A DNA stretch of 64,000 nt from Methylobacillus flagellatus (GCF_005502435.1 NZ_SCOU01000004.1:186001-250000), one strand, 5' to 3'. Shown: positions 16,367 to 24,988, counted from the first letter of the stretch. The notes: generated by a model from the letters alone, not told the origin. Translations and numbers: made by a program.

Positions 16367-17098
16367 GTGAAAATCAATAAAATTAATCGTGCGGTTCAGC
16401 TGGTTGTATTAGGTTCTGCATTAAGCTTTGTCGGTAACGCTGCAGCGGCAGAAGCGCCAGCCCCTGCGCTGCCGGATGTTGGTGGTATTTTGACTGGTGT
16501 ATTGACCCTGGTTCCAATCCCGGTGGCCTTGCCTGCTTTACCAGGGGTGCCTGGCTTGCCAGCGCTGCCGGATGTTGGTGCGACGGTTGAAGGTCTGGTT
16601 ACGACGGTAACCGGCTTAGTGAATGTGCCTGATGTAGGCGGTACGCTGGAAGGTACCATCAACACCGTCAAAGGCCTGGTGGTCGTGCCTGACGTTGGCG
16701 GTTTGCTGAACGCTGAACTGGCTTTCGTCACTGGCCTGGTGAATGTACCTAGCGTTGGTGGTATTGTGAATGACACGCTGGATACGGTGACAGGTTTGCT
16801 GCCAGCATTGCCTGCGCTGCCAGTTGCACTACCAGTGGCTTTGCCTGACCTGACTCCGCTGGTTGGGGACACGGTCGACGGTTTGTTGACCACGGTGACC
16901 GGTCTGGTCAACGTTCCTGATGTTGGTGGTCTGGTCAATGGCACAGTTGCCACCGTAACCGGTCTGGTTGTGCTGCCTGATGTGAGTGATACCGTTAACG
17001 GTACGCTGGGTACGGTAAAGGGTCTGGTCAATCTGCCAGACGTCAGCGATACCATCAATGGTACGCTGGCAACGGTTACCGCCTTGCTGCCACTGTAA
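16367..17098 (+). CDS. Secreted VPDVGG-repeat protein D
   Basis: The protein has about 243 residues. A Sec signal peptide is cleaved near GNAAAA. It then carries about seven repeats of roughly 22-24 residues on the pattern LVNVPDVGGxVxGTxxTVTG, broken by two proline/alanine/leucine-rich spacers (ALPALPVALPVALPDL). There is no lipobox and no cysteine. I start at GTG 16367, because GAGGAG lies exactly 6 bases before it but directly abuts the alternative ATG at 16361. It sits 72 bp before the TpsB porin, so it may be the porin's substrate, although no classical TPS domain is visible. Val/Gly/Asp periodicity suggests a beta-rich, perhaps solenoid, fold. Function unknown. Confidence 0.78.
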   Translation: MKINKINRAVQLVVLGSALSFVGNAAAAEAPAPALPDVGGILTGVLTLVPIPVALPALPGVPGLPALPDVGATVEGLVTTVTGLVNVPDVGGTLEGTINTVKGLVVVPDVGGLLNAELAFVTGLVNVPSVGGIVNDTLDTVTGLLPALPALPVALPVALPDLTPLVGDTVDGLLTTVTGLVNVPDVGGLVNGTVATVTGLVVLPDVSDTVNGTLGTVKGLVNLPDVSDTINGTLATVTALLPL

Positions 17099-17170
17099 TT
17101 TGCAAGTGTCATTCCCGGCTGCGTTGTAGAGCGGCCGGGATCCGTTTTTTGTGTGCTGATTTGGTCATCG

Positions 17171-18883
17171 ATGCGTAAACCCCATAGCAGATCTGTGCTG
17201 TTGAAGTCTTTTTTAGTCTGGCCATGGGTGGTCATCGCTCCGCTCGTCAGTACTTCCTTGCTGGCTGAGGATAACCCAGTCAGCTCGCTGCCTAGTACTA
17301 CAGATACAGCTCCCAAGCCGCAAAAGTCAGTCGAGATTCAAGGCGCTCAAGAAGTATCTCCTGAGGTCAAAAAGATCTTGGACACGGAGTTGATTCCCGC
17401 AAAGATCGCCATCAACGGTGCGCGCGCAATTCCTTTTGAGGAAGTCGGTACCTACTTCAATGGCTTTGTGAACAAGAAGATCAAGGTCGCCGATCTGATC
17501 CAGGCATGTAATCAGGTCACCAAGCTTTATCAGGATCGTGGTTTCCCGTTGTCCTTCTGTTTCATGCCAGCTCAAACGTTCAAAGACGGTAATGTGCAAG
17601 TGATGGTGGTGGAAGGGTATATCTCGTCTATCGTCATTACCGGTAACCCAGACAAGACCGAGAACAAGATCCGTCAGATCGCGGCCCCGCTGATCGAAGA
17701 GAAGCCGCTGACTAAAAAAACCCTGGAGCGCTATACCGGCTTGCTGGCACAGATTCCCGGTTTGACGGTACAAGCTTCACTGCCCGTGCCAAAGAAAGTC
17801 GATGGTTCCACCGAGTTGACGCTGGACGTCAGTCGCAAAGCCATTGGTTTGAGTGGACGTATCGAGGCGCTCGAGCCTACGGCTCGCGCCATTATCACGG
17901 CTCGTGCCAGTGGCAATACCTCGCTGGCGGAAGATGTGACGTTCAGTACCTTGTTGTCTGAGCGTGATGAAGAGTACTACGCTCTGGGCTATAGCATGCC
18001 GATCGGGCGCAATGGCATGCAGCTGGCTTTTGACGCATCGCATTACAACGGTAATCCACAAGACAGCAATAACTTGCCTGGCGTTGAGCGGGATGTGAGC
18101 TCCTTGCGGCTGAGCACGACACTTTCATATCCATTGATGGTCAAGCGTGGCAAGAACCTGGTCGGCTCCGTCGGCTTTGCGGCAACCAATTTTGATGATG
18201 TGTCGCAATCGAGTACTGCCAAACTCAGTCAAACCACGGATGTGCGTGCCGTGACCGCAGGCTTGAACTACACCACGTCTGCTCCCGGACAGGTGCGTCG
18301 CTTCCAGTTGGCGTTGTCACGTGGTTTGGATAGCCTGGGCGCGGACAAATCGATAGTGCTGACGCCAACCAATCAACAGTTTGATAGCCCGGTAAAGCTT
18401 GATTTCACCAAGACCGTGTTCAGTTTCACCCAGCAGAATGTGTTTGCCAATGGCTGGGGTATGGCGGCGATGACGCGCGTCCAGCATAGTGACGATATTC
18501 TGCCCATATCGGAGCGGGTCGCATTCGGTGGTTTACAGTTTGGCCGTGCGTTCCGTCCCGGTCGCATCTCGGGGGACTCGGGCTGGGGTGTTTCGCTGGA
18601 GTTTAACAAGCTGCTGCCCTATGGTCTGCAGTTGCCGATCTACAGTTTCAGTCGTATCCAGCCGTTCTTCCTGCTGGAATCGGCACGTACCTATAATGAG
18701 TCGAACGGCAGGCCGGTCGATGACATTGGTGCGGCATCTCTAGGCTTGCGTCTGATCAGTGATGACAGCAGTTTCTCCAATATTGACTTCGCCGTATCCA
18801 AAGCCATCGCAGGACGGGATGAGCGTATCGATTCTTCGCAGGACTACGTGTTCACCGTCAACTTCGCGCTGCCACTCAACTAA
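17171..18883 (+). CDS. TpsB/ShlB/FhaC-family outer-membrane translocator
   Basis: Two-partner secretion porins export large beta-helical proteins across the outer membrane. This roughly 570-residue protein has a signal peptide (cleaved near SLLA). It has an N-terminal linker, two POTRA domains (about 60-225, with IKVADLIQACNQVTKLYQDRG and VMVVEGYISSIVITG) and a C-terminal 16-strand barrel. The barrel keeps the family's signature region FGRAFRPGRISGDSGWG, equivalent to the VRGY-like loop, and ends VFTVNFALPLN with a terminal-strand pattern. ATG 17171 is preferred over 17153 because it begins the signal peptide. No TpsA with a haemagglutination-type TPS domain is in the window; the adjacent repeat proteins are the candidates. 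Confidence 0.87.
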   Translation: MRKPHSRSVLLKSFLVWPWVVIAPLVSTSLLAEDNPVSSLPSTTDTAPKPQKSVEIQGAQEVSPEVKKILDTELIPAKIAINGARAIPFEEVGTYFNGFVNKKIKVADLIQACNQVTKLYQDRGFPLSFCFMPAQTFKDGNVQVMVVEGYISSIVITGNPDKTENKIRQIAAPLIEEKPLTKKTLERYTGLLAQIPGLTVQASLPVPKKVDGSTELTLDVSRKAIGLSGRIEALEPTARAIITARASGNTSLAEDVTFSTLLSERDEEYYALGYSMPIGRNGMQLAFDASHYNGNPQDSNNLPGVERDVSSLRLSTTLSYPLMVKRGKNLVGSVGFAATNFDDVSQSSTAKLSQTTDVRAVTAGLNYTTSAPGQVRRFQLALSRGLDSLGADKSIVLTPTNQQFDSPVKLDFTKTVFSFTQQNVFANGWGMAAMTRVQHSDDILPISERVAFGGLQFGRAFRPGRISGDSGWGVSLEFNKLLPYGLQLPIYSFSRIQPFFLLESARTYNESNGRPVDDIGAASLGLRLISDDSSFSNIDFAVSKAIAGRDERIDSSQDYVFTVNFALPLN

Positions 18884-18892
18884 GTAACTTGC

Positions 18893-20191
18893 TCAGGTCA
18901 GCGCGTTTTCAGCCAGGTTGTGATGACTGATCTGCTCGCGCAGCCTGCGTGCCAGGCCTTTCAGAAACAGCATGGCGAGCTGAGGGTCGGTGAGCAGCAA
19001 TGTTTCGAAGGTGGATTCGCTGATGATGATCAGCTCCGCTCGAGGCGATTGCACATAAGCGTCACTTAGTCTCGGCGCCTCTGCCAGCATGGCCATTTCG
19101 CCAAAATAGTCGCCAGCAATGACCAGGCGCTTCTTCTCGCTTTCCAGCAATACTTCTCCAGAAACCAGGTAGTAAAGATCGCCACCCGGGTCACCGCGCC
19201 TGAATACATAGTCACCGGCTTGGAAGGTCTTCCCATATTGTTGCAGCAAGGCCTGCAAATAGTAGCGATCCGTGTTCGGTATCCCGGCAAACAAGCCACG
19301 CAACAGCAGCACATCTTTTCTTCGCAATGTGGCGATCAGTTCGGTGCCCAGTAAAAACACAGCGAAGGTGTAGTAAAGCCATGCGATCGAAATGAAGATG
19401 GTCTTCATGCCGCCGAACACGGCGCCATAAGACGGGTTGATGGACAGGAACAGGCTGAATGCAGGTTGCATGGCTACCCACAAGCAGGCGGTGACCAATG
19501 CGCTGAACAGGATATGCCGGAGTGCGACTGCTGCCGGGAAGAACAGCCGGTAGAACACCGCCACCAGCAGCGTGGTCAGGACTAATGAGCTGGCTGAATT
19601 CAGCGCATGAAAGTAAGCCGCGTCAGGGTGTAGAAAATGCAGCACCTTCTCCAGCATCAGACCTGCTGCAGTGAAGGCGAACAATAACAGCAGGATGCCA
19701 AGTACCGCGAGGATGTCCTTGAACTTGCGCTTCAAGAAAGAAGGGACCTCTACCATCGAAGCCATGGTGTAGAACGCCGAGCGTAATGCAGCTGCCAGCG
19801 GCGTTACGATCCACAGCAAGGCCAGTATCCCGAACAGTCCCCAGGCAGCCTGATGACTGGAGACGTTATACACTTCTATCATGATGCGATTGCTGAGCTG
19901 CGGCAGCAGGTTGCTGGTCAGGATAGCGAGCTTGATGATGGCGTAATCGGACGAGACGATCAGGTGACTGAGCATGAAGAACATCAACAGCACCAGCGGG
20001 ATCATGGCAAACATGGCATAGAAAGCCAGTGACGCCGAGATGCTGAAGCCATTGTGCATGCGAAACGCATTCAGCGTTTCGAACAGGATGAACAAAGGGG
20101 TGCTGTAGCGCTTGCTGGCATAAGCATCACGTGAGCGCGTGATGGCCGGATGCTGTATGAGGCGCTGCAGTGTGTGCAAAATCTCAGGCAT
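18893..20191 (-). CDS. YihY/BrkB-family membrane protein fused to a cyclic-nucleotide-binding domain
   Basis: The protein has about 432 residues. Residues about 25-290 match the YihY/BrkB family: six membrane helices with SISASLAFYAMFAMIPLVLL, GILALLWIVTPLAAALRSAFY and SYGAVFGGMKTIFISIAWLYY. Residues about 310-420 form a cNMP-binding beta-roll with FQAGDYVFRRGDPGGDLYYL and the phosphate-cassette-like DYFGEMAMLAEAPR. The cassette keeps GE but has P-R-L-S in place of the usual R-T/S-A, leaving cyclic-nucleotide binding uncertain. YihY proteins usually lack such a domain, so this is a fusion worth noting. The start overlaps the end of the pip gene by 8 bp, indicating one operon. Function of the family is not settled. 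Confidence 0.85.
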   Translation of the reverse strand: MPEILHTLQRLIQHPAITRSRDAYASKRYSTPLFILFETLNAFRMHNGFSISASLAFYAMFAMIPLVLLMFFMLSHLIVSSDYAIIKLAILTSNLLPQLSNRIMIEVYNVSSHQAAWGLFGILALLWIVTPLAAALRSAFYTMASMVEVPSFLKRKFKDILAVLGILLLLFAFTAAGLMLEKVLHFLHPDAAYFHALNSASSLVLTTLLVAVFYRLFFPAAVALRHILFSALVTACLWVAMQPAFSLFLSINPSYGAVFGGMKTIFISIAWLYYTFAVFLLGTELIATLRRKDVLLLRGLFAGIPNTDRYYLQALLQQYGKTFQAGDYVFRRGDPGGDLYYLVSGEVLLESEKKRLVIAGDYFGEMAMLAEAPRLSDAYVQSPRAELIIISESTFETLLLTDPQLAMLFLKGLARRLREQISHHNLAENALT

Positions 20192-21146
20192 TGGAGAGCA
20201 GGTGCTTGAAATGTTCGGTGGCAGCGATCAGCGCATGACGGGTGCCATGTTCCATCGCTGAATGGCCAGCGTCTGCAATCATCTCCAGCGTGGCATGTGG
20301 CATGGCTTGTCGCAATTCCCATGCGGTCAGCGGAGGGCAAACCAGATCATAGCGACCTTGTACGATGCGAGTCGGGATATGGGTCAGTGCGCTTGCTTCT
20401 TGTAACAAGTTGCGGTGGCCTACAAAACACAGCTGCTTGATATAGTGGATCTGCACTCTGGCCCTGGCCAGCTGCACCTCATCACTCGCCGGGGTGCCGG
20501 CCGATTCTGCGGGTAGCAAGGTCATGATGCTGCCTTCATAGTCGTTCCAGCGGCGCGCTGCGGGAAAGTGCACTGCGGGATCAGCCGAAAAGATGCGACG
20601 AGAATAAGCGTCCAGTACCTCGGACTGTTCTGGCGTGGGCAGGTAGTCCAGCAGTGCTTGCCAGGCTTCGGGCACGAACTGCCGCGATTCGCCCAGAAAC
20701 CAGTCGATCTCATGCTGGCGGCTTAGAAAGATGCCACGCAATATCAGACCCAGAGGTTTGCTTGGATGGGCAATGGCATAGGCCAGTGCCAGCGTGCTGC
20801 CCCAGGAGCCGCCAAATACCAGCCATTTCTGAATGCTTAGGTGCGCACGCAAGCGCTCTATATCATCGACCAGCTCATCCGTGCTGTTGTGCTGCGTCTC
20901 GCCCTGTGGCGTACTGCGCCCGCACCCGCGCTGATCGAGCAGGATGATGCGGTAAGCATCCGGATCAAAGAAGCGGCGCTGACCCGGATTGCAGCCGCTG
21001 CCAGGGCCGCCGTGCAGGAAAACTACCGGGATTCCTTCCGGGTTTCCGCACTGTTCGAAATAAATGGCGTGACCATTGCCAACGTTCAGCCAGTCGCTGT
21101 GGTAGGGCTCAAGCGGAGGATACAAATTGTAAGTGTCGTTACACAT
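20184..21146 (-). CDS. pip: Prolyl aminopeptidase (proline iminopeptidase)
   Basis: This is an alpha/beta hydrolase that removes N-terminal proline from peptides in the cytoplasm. The roughly 320-residue length is typical. Motifs are the oxyanion segment VVFLHGGPGSGCNP, DQRGCGRSTP, the nucleophile elbow GGSWGSTLALAYA with the catalytic Ser, QGRYDLVCPP with Asp and DAGHSAMEHG with His. It begins MCNDTYNLYPPLEPYHSDWL, as in the family. It lies upstream of the YihY fusion, with an 8-bp overlap, and is divergent from xoxF across about 280 bp. Confidence 0.93.
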   Translation of the reverse strand: MCNDTYNLYPPLEPYHSDWLNVGNGHAIYFEQCGNPEGIPVVFLHGGPGSGCNPGQRRFFDPDAYRIILLDQRGCGRSTPQGETQHNSTDELVDDIERLRAHLSIQKWLVFGGSWGSTLALAYAIAHPSKPLGLILRGIFLSRQHEIDWFLGESRQFVPEAWQALLDYLPTPEQSEVLDAYSRRIFSADPAVHFPAARRWNDYEGSIMTLLPAESAGTPASDEVQLARARVQIHYIKQLCFVGHRNLLQEASALTHIPTRIVQGRYDLVCPPLTAWELRQAMPHATLEMIADAGHSAMEHGTRHALIAATEHFKHLLSNA

Positions 21147-21234
21147 AGGTTTGTTCTTATATTAATCAATGGGTTGTAATTTATGATTGGTCAGTTCACG
21201 CGTCCCTGTGGCTTGAAACAGGTGGTTTTGTCGG

Positions 21235-21256
21235 AAATTGTAAACAAATTGTAAAT
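21235..21256 (+). promoter_or_regulatory. Tandem 11-bp direct repeat upstream of xoxF promoter, candidate activator site
   Basis: AAATTGTAAAC is followed directly by AAATTGTAAAT, a repeat period of one helical turn. It ends 6 bp before the -35 hexamer, the usual position for response-regulator binding in direct contact with RNA polymerase. The protein that would bind it is unknown. Chance micro-duplication is the alternative. Confidence 0.55.
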
Positions 21257-21262
21257 AGAGTA

Positions 21263-21291
21263 TTGCAAAACATTTTTGACTGTTCTAATAT
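21263..21291 (+). promoter_or_regulatory. Predicted sigma70 promoter of xoxF
   Basis: TTGCAA (21263-21268), a 17-bp spacer and TAATAT (21286-21291) make a near-consensus promoter. Transcription would start near 21298, giving a 5' leader of about 128 bases before the xoxF ATG. Confidence 0.7.
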
Positions 21292-21425
21292 GCACCACGC
21301 GCATGAAAGTGCAGCGAGAATCAGAAGCTATTTTAGATGAACTCTCAGCCGTCAAAACAAAAGAGTGTAAATGTTGCGTCTGGTTTGGATATAACCCTTA
21401 GTATTAATCACTACGGAGATTGAAA

Positions 21426-23300
21426 ATGGAGATGAGCAAAATCAAGTTGGCTCTGGGCCTCGCAGCTGTAACCATGGCAATGCCTATGGTTGCTTCCGCT
21501 GCTGCTGACCAAGAAGCTGCAATGAAGGACAAGAACAACTGGGCACATCCACGTGGCCAGCACAACAACCAAGGCTACAGCCAACTGGACCAAATCAACA
21601 AGGGTAACGTCAAGAACCTGAAGGGTGCTTGGTCGTTCGCTACCGGTGTTAACCGTGGTCACGAAGGTTCCCCAGTTGTTGTCGGCAACATGATGTATGT
21701 TCACACCGCTTTCCCGAACAACGTCTACGCTCTTGACCTGAACGACAACCAAAAGATCGTTTGGTCCTACTTCCCTAAGCAAGACCCATCCGTACAAGCA
21801 GTTCTGTGCTGCGATAACGTAAATCGTGGTCTGGGCTTCGGCGACGGTAAGATCTTCCTGCAACAGAATGACGGTTTCTTGGTCGCTCTGGATGCGAAGA
21901 CCGGTGCTAAGGTTTGGGATCTGCAAAACACCGATCCTAAGGTCGGCGCTACCAACACCAACGCTCCACACGTCATCAAGGATAAGGTCCTGACCGGTTG
22001 CTCCGGTGCTGAATTCGGTGTTCGCTGCTTCATCGCTGCATACAACATCAAAGACGGTTCCTTGGCATGGAAGGCATACTCCACTGGTCCAGACAGCGAA
22101 GTTCTGATCGGTGCTGACTTCAACAAGGACACCCCACAGTACTCCGCTCTGTCCGTCTATGAAGACGTGAACGGTGGTAACAAAGAAGGTGGTTCCTTCA
22201 AGAAGATCCCTAACGACAAGCTGAAGATTGGCGAAAAAGACCTGGGCGTTAAGACCTGGCTGAAGCCACAAGCTGTCAAGGATGGTTGGCAACATGGTGG
22301 TGGCTCTGTTTGGGGCTGGTGGCCATATGACGCCAAGTCCAACCTGGTCTACTACGGTACCGGCAACCCATCCGTATGGAACCCAGATGTACGTCCTGGC
22401 GACAACAAGTGGTCCATGACCGTGTTTGCACGTGATGTTGACACCGGTATGGCACGTTGGGGCATGCAAATGACCCCACACGACGAGTGGGACTATGACG
22501 GCATCAACGAAGTCATCCTGTTCGACAAGGGTGGCAAGACCTACGCTTGGCACCATGACCGTAACGGCTTCCACTACACTTGGAACGCTGCTACCGGTGC
22601 TCTGGTTCAAGCTGAAAAGGTTCACTCCTTCGTTAACTGGGCAACTGATGTTGACCTGAAGACCGGTGTGCCAAACAAGCTGGCTTCTGCTTCGACCCAC
22701 CAAGACTACAATGCCAAGGGTATCTGCCCAGCAGCATTGGGTACCAAGGACCAACAACCAGCCGCTTACTCGCCTAAGACCGGCCTGGTATACAGCCCAC
22801 TCAACCACGTTTGTATGACCTACGAGCCAGTTGAGTCCAAGTATGTTGCTGGTCAACCATGGGTTGGCGCTACGCTGACCATGTTTGCAGGTCCAGACGG
22901 TGTAATGGGTGGCTTCGCTGCTTATGACCCAATGTCCGGCAAGAGCGTTTGGTACAACAAAGAGAAGTTCTCTGCTTGGGGTGGTGCTCTGACGACCGCT
23001 TCCAACCTGGTGTTCTACGGTACCCTGGACCGCTGGTTCAAGGCTGTTGACGCTAGCTCCGGTAAGGAACTGTGGAAGCATCAAGTTGGTTCCGGCGTGA
23101 TTGGTAACGCATTCACCTACGGTCACAAGGGTAAACAATACGTTGGCGTACTGTCCGGTATCGGCGGTTGGGCTGGCGTGGCGATGAACCTGGGCCTGAA
23201 CAACGACACCGATGCTCTGGGTGCCGCTGGTGGTTACAAGGAACTGACCAAGTACAACGCTGCTCCTGGCGGCGGTGCACTGAACGTGTTCGCTCTGTAA
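21426..23300 (+). CDS. xoxF: Lanthanide-dependent PQQ methanol dehydrogenase XoxF
   Basis: XoxF oxidises methanol to formaldehyde (or further) in the periplasm using PQQ and a light lanthanide. The protein has about 624 residues, with a signal peptide cleaved near MVASAA. The eight-bladed propeller contains the vicinal disulfide LCCDN (Cys128-129) over PQQ and the active-site segment HDEWDYDGIN. The Asp two residues after the catalytic Asp (D356, D358 in the precursor) is the lanthanide marker; calcium enzymes have Ala there. ATG 21426 follows GGAG by 7 bases; TTG 21420 and ATG 21432 are alternatives. Codon use is far more biased than in neighbours, implying very high expression. The xoxF-J-G order suggests the XoxF4 clade of Methylophilaceae, an inference. 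Confidence 0.96.
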   Translation: MEMSKIKLALGLAAVTMAMPMVASAAADQEAAMKDKNNWAHPRGQHNNQGYSQLDQINKGNVKNLKGAWSFATGVNRGHEGSPVVVGNMMYVHTAFPNNVYALDLNDNQKIVWSYFPKQDPSVQAVLCCDNVNRGLGFGDGKIFLQQNDGFLVALDAKTGAKVWDLQNTDPKVGATNTNAPHVIKDKVLTGCSGAEFGVRCFIAAYNIKDGSLAWKAYSTGPDSEVLIGADFNKDTPQYSALSVYEDVNGGNKEGGSFKKIPNDKLKIGEKDLGVKTWLKPQAVKDGWQHGGGSVWGWWPYDAKSNLVYYGTGNPSVWNPDVRPGDNKWSMTVFARDVDTGMARWGMQMTPHDEWDYDGINEVILFDKGGKTYAWHHDRNGFHYTWNAATGALVQAEKVHSFVNWATDVDLKTGVPNKLASASTHQDYNAKGICPAALGTKDQQPAAYSPKTGLVYSPLNHVCMTYEPVESKYVAGQPWVGATLTMFAGPDGVMGGFAAYDPMSGKSVWYNKEKFSAWGGALTTASNLVFYGTLDRWFKAVDASSGKELWKHQVGSGVIGNAFTYGHKGKQYVGVLSGIGGWAGVAMNLGLNNDTDALGAAGGYKELTKYNAAPGGGALNVFAL

Positions 23301-23350
23301 TCTAGTCGAGAGACTTGATTTTCAGAACTAACCGTTAGTTAGTCTGTCCT

Positions 23351-23382
23351 AAAAGCACCCCGCTTACGCGGGGTGCTTTTTA
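23351..23382 (+). terminator. Intrinsic terminator between xoxF and xoxJ
   Basis: GCACCCCGC and GCGGGGTGC form a perfect 9-bp stem around TTAC, flanked by AAAA and TTTT. It lies about 50 bp after xoxF and would lower the downstream genes relative to the abundant dehydrogenase. Confidence 0.9.
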
Positions 23383-23423
23383 TATGGGGATTGAAAAAGC
23401 TAACTGACGATAAGGAAATAACA

Positions 23424-24335
23424 ATGCTTAAAAACCTACATAAATTTTCCTTGATGCTTGTGCTCGCTGCAATGGCGTCGATGGCACATGCAGAGGAAGA
23501 TACTTCAATCGCAGTAGACCTGAACTCGGGCCGGGGTGGCGAAGCGCGCCGCATCCCAGATCCGTCAGAATTCAAAGTATGTGCAGACCAAGACAATCTG
23601 CCATTCTCCAACGCAAAGCTTGAAGGCTTTGAAAACAAGATCGCTGAATTGATCGCCAAGGATCTAGGCAAAAAACTCTCTTACCAGTTCTGGTATGACC
23701 GCTTCGGATTCTTACGTAATACGCTGAATGCTGGCCGCTGTGATGTCATCATCGGTACCAATACAGGTAACGATGCCTTGCTGACTTCCAAACCTTATTA
23801 CCGCTCCGGCCATGTGTTCATCTGGCGCAAGGAGAGCGGATTCAATATCACGGACTGGGACTCCCCGGATTTGCGTAAAGGCGTCATCGGTGTGGTGGAC
23901 AAAGCGCCAGTAGCACGCCCATTGTTTGATAAGGATTTGATGGCAAATGCACGTCCTTATCGACTGATGCGTGACTTGAACCTGCCACCTAGCTTTATCG
24001 TTGATGATCTGGCCAAGGGTGATATCGATATTGCGATCCTGTGGGGTCCGATCGCAGGTTACTATGCCAAGAAATCCACGGTACCTATGGTAGTTGTGCC
24101 TGCGCCTGAATATGGTGATATCGATAAGTCCGGCCAGTTGGGTTACAACATCTCCGTTGGTGTGCGTAAGAAAGAGACCGAACGACTGGCCGAGATTCAA
24201 GGCGTGCTGGACCGTCGTCAAGCCGACATCCTGAAAATCCTCGATGAGTACGGTATCCCGCATGTACCTGTCGTAGAACCAACAAAAGGCAAGAAAAAAG
24301 ATGCTCGTGGGGATGCAATTCCCAAGAATGAATAA
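23424..24335 (+). CDS. xoxJ: XoxJ periplasmic substrate-binding-like protein
   Basis: XoxJ is a periplasmic protein of the solute-binding fold found with every xoxF operon and thought to assist dehydrogenase activation. The roughly 303-residue protein has a signal peptide ending SMAHA. It then has FKVCADQDNLPFSNAKLEGF, the family opening, RCDVIIGTNTGNDALLTSKP and DIDIAILWGPIAGYYAKKS, and a lysine-rich tail. ATG 23424 has AAGGA 7 bases upstream. A terminator precedes it, so expression depends on read-through from xoxF or a weak promoter. It is not a transporter component: no permease genes are nearby. Confidence 0.92.
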   Translation: MLKNLHKFSLMLVLAAMASMAHAEEDTSIAVDLNSGRGGEARRIPDPSEFKVCADQDNLPFSNAKLEGFENKIAELIAKDLGKKLSYQFWYDRFGFLRNTLNAGRCDVIIGTNTGNDALLTSKPYYRSGHVFIWRKESGFNITDWDSPDLRKGVIGVVDKAPVARPLFDKDLMANARPYRLMRDLNLPPSFIVDDLAKGDIDIAILWGPIAGYYAKKSTVPMVVVPAPEYGDIDKSGQLGYNISVGVRKKETERLAEIQGVLDRRQADILKILDEYGIPHVPVVEPTKGKKKDARGDAIPKNE

Positions 24336-24346
24336 TAAAATACTCT

Positions 24347-24376
24347 TTTACTTGGAAGCGGCGTCAACCAAGTAAA
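24347..24376 (+). other. Hairpin without U-tract between xoxJ and xoxG
   Basis: TTTACTTGG and CCAAGTAAA form a 9-bp stem with a 12-base loop in the 123-bp gap. No T-run follows, so it is more likely an mRNA-stability or processing element than a terminator. Confidence 0.55.
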
Positions 24377-24458
24377 TCATGGTTCGTTATTCGAGATGCG
24401 AGTCGGTTTTTGTACAGCATCAATCGAAGCGGCATGAATTTCAAAACGAGGAGATGAC

Positions 24459-24971
24459 ATGTTAGGCAATAAAGCAGTAAAGGCTACTTTCTTTGTATCA
24501 TTGCTGGCATTGGCAAGTCTGATGCCTTTGCAAGCAAACGCAGCATGTAACTTTGTATCGACTAAAGATGGCAGTCCATTAGCAATCAAACCAGTTGATA
24601 CCGACACTCCGGAAGCCAAGCAATTCTTGGAAACCTGTGTCAATCCGTACACCAAAATCTATGCTGCTGATCCTGAGAAAGCTAAAGCAGGTAAGAAGAA
24701 GTTTGGTTACTACTCCTGCACCCAGTGTCATGGTCCTAATGGCGATGGTCAAGTTGCGGTAGCGATCACTGATGCGCGCTGGCAATATGCCAAGCATACG
24801 ACCGACAAGGGTATGTTTGAGACCATCGCTGGTGGTAGTAATGGCGGTATGTTCGCATGGCATCAGCAAGTTTCTGGTCCTGAGTATGTCCCAACGGATG
24901 ATATTCTGAAGATCATTGCTTTCCTGCGCAGCCAGTATAAAGGCGGCGGCGACAAGCCCTGGCTGAACTAA
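24459..24971 (+). CDS. xoxG: XoxG cytochrome c, soluble periplasmic copy
   Basis: This is the electron acceptor of XoxF. The roughly 170-residue protein has a Sec signal peptide (LMPLQANA) and one haem site CTQCH at residues 87-91. The XoxG-type region DARWQYAKHTTDKGMFETIA follows, with GGMFAWHQQ (a probable Met ligand) and DDILKIIAFLRSQYKGGG. Cys30 and Cys60 outside the haem site are kept in the paralogue and may form a disulfide. GAGGAG lies 5 bases before ATG 24459. A terminator follows, and then a second, nearly identical cytochrome gene. Confidence 0.92.
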   Translation: MLGNKAVKATFFVSLLALASLMPLQANAACNFVSTKDGSPLAIKPVDTDTPEAKQFLETCVNPYTKIYAADPEKAKAGKKKFGYYSCTQCHGPNGDGQVAVAITDARWQYAKHTTDKGMFETIAGGSNGGMFAWHQQVSGPEYVPTDDILKIIAFLRSQYKGGGDKPWLN

Positions 24972-24988
24972 GCAGTTCAAGCTTGAAG

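Noticed and set aside
21411-23138. 575-codon antisense frame covering xoxF
   Set aside because: It is a by-product of the strong codon bias of xoxF (few antisense stops). The protein has no family features and xoxF is certain.
21426-23300. Calcium-type MxaF instead of XoxF
   Set aside because: The active-site segment reads DYD, with the extra Asp of lanthanide enzymes. No mxaG/mxaI pair follows; xoxJ and xoxG do.
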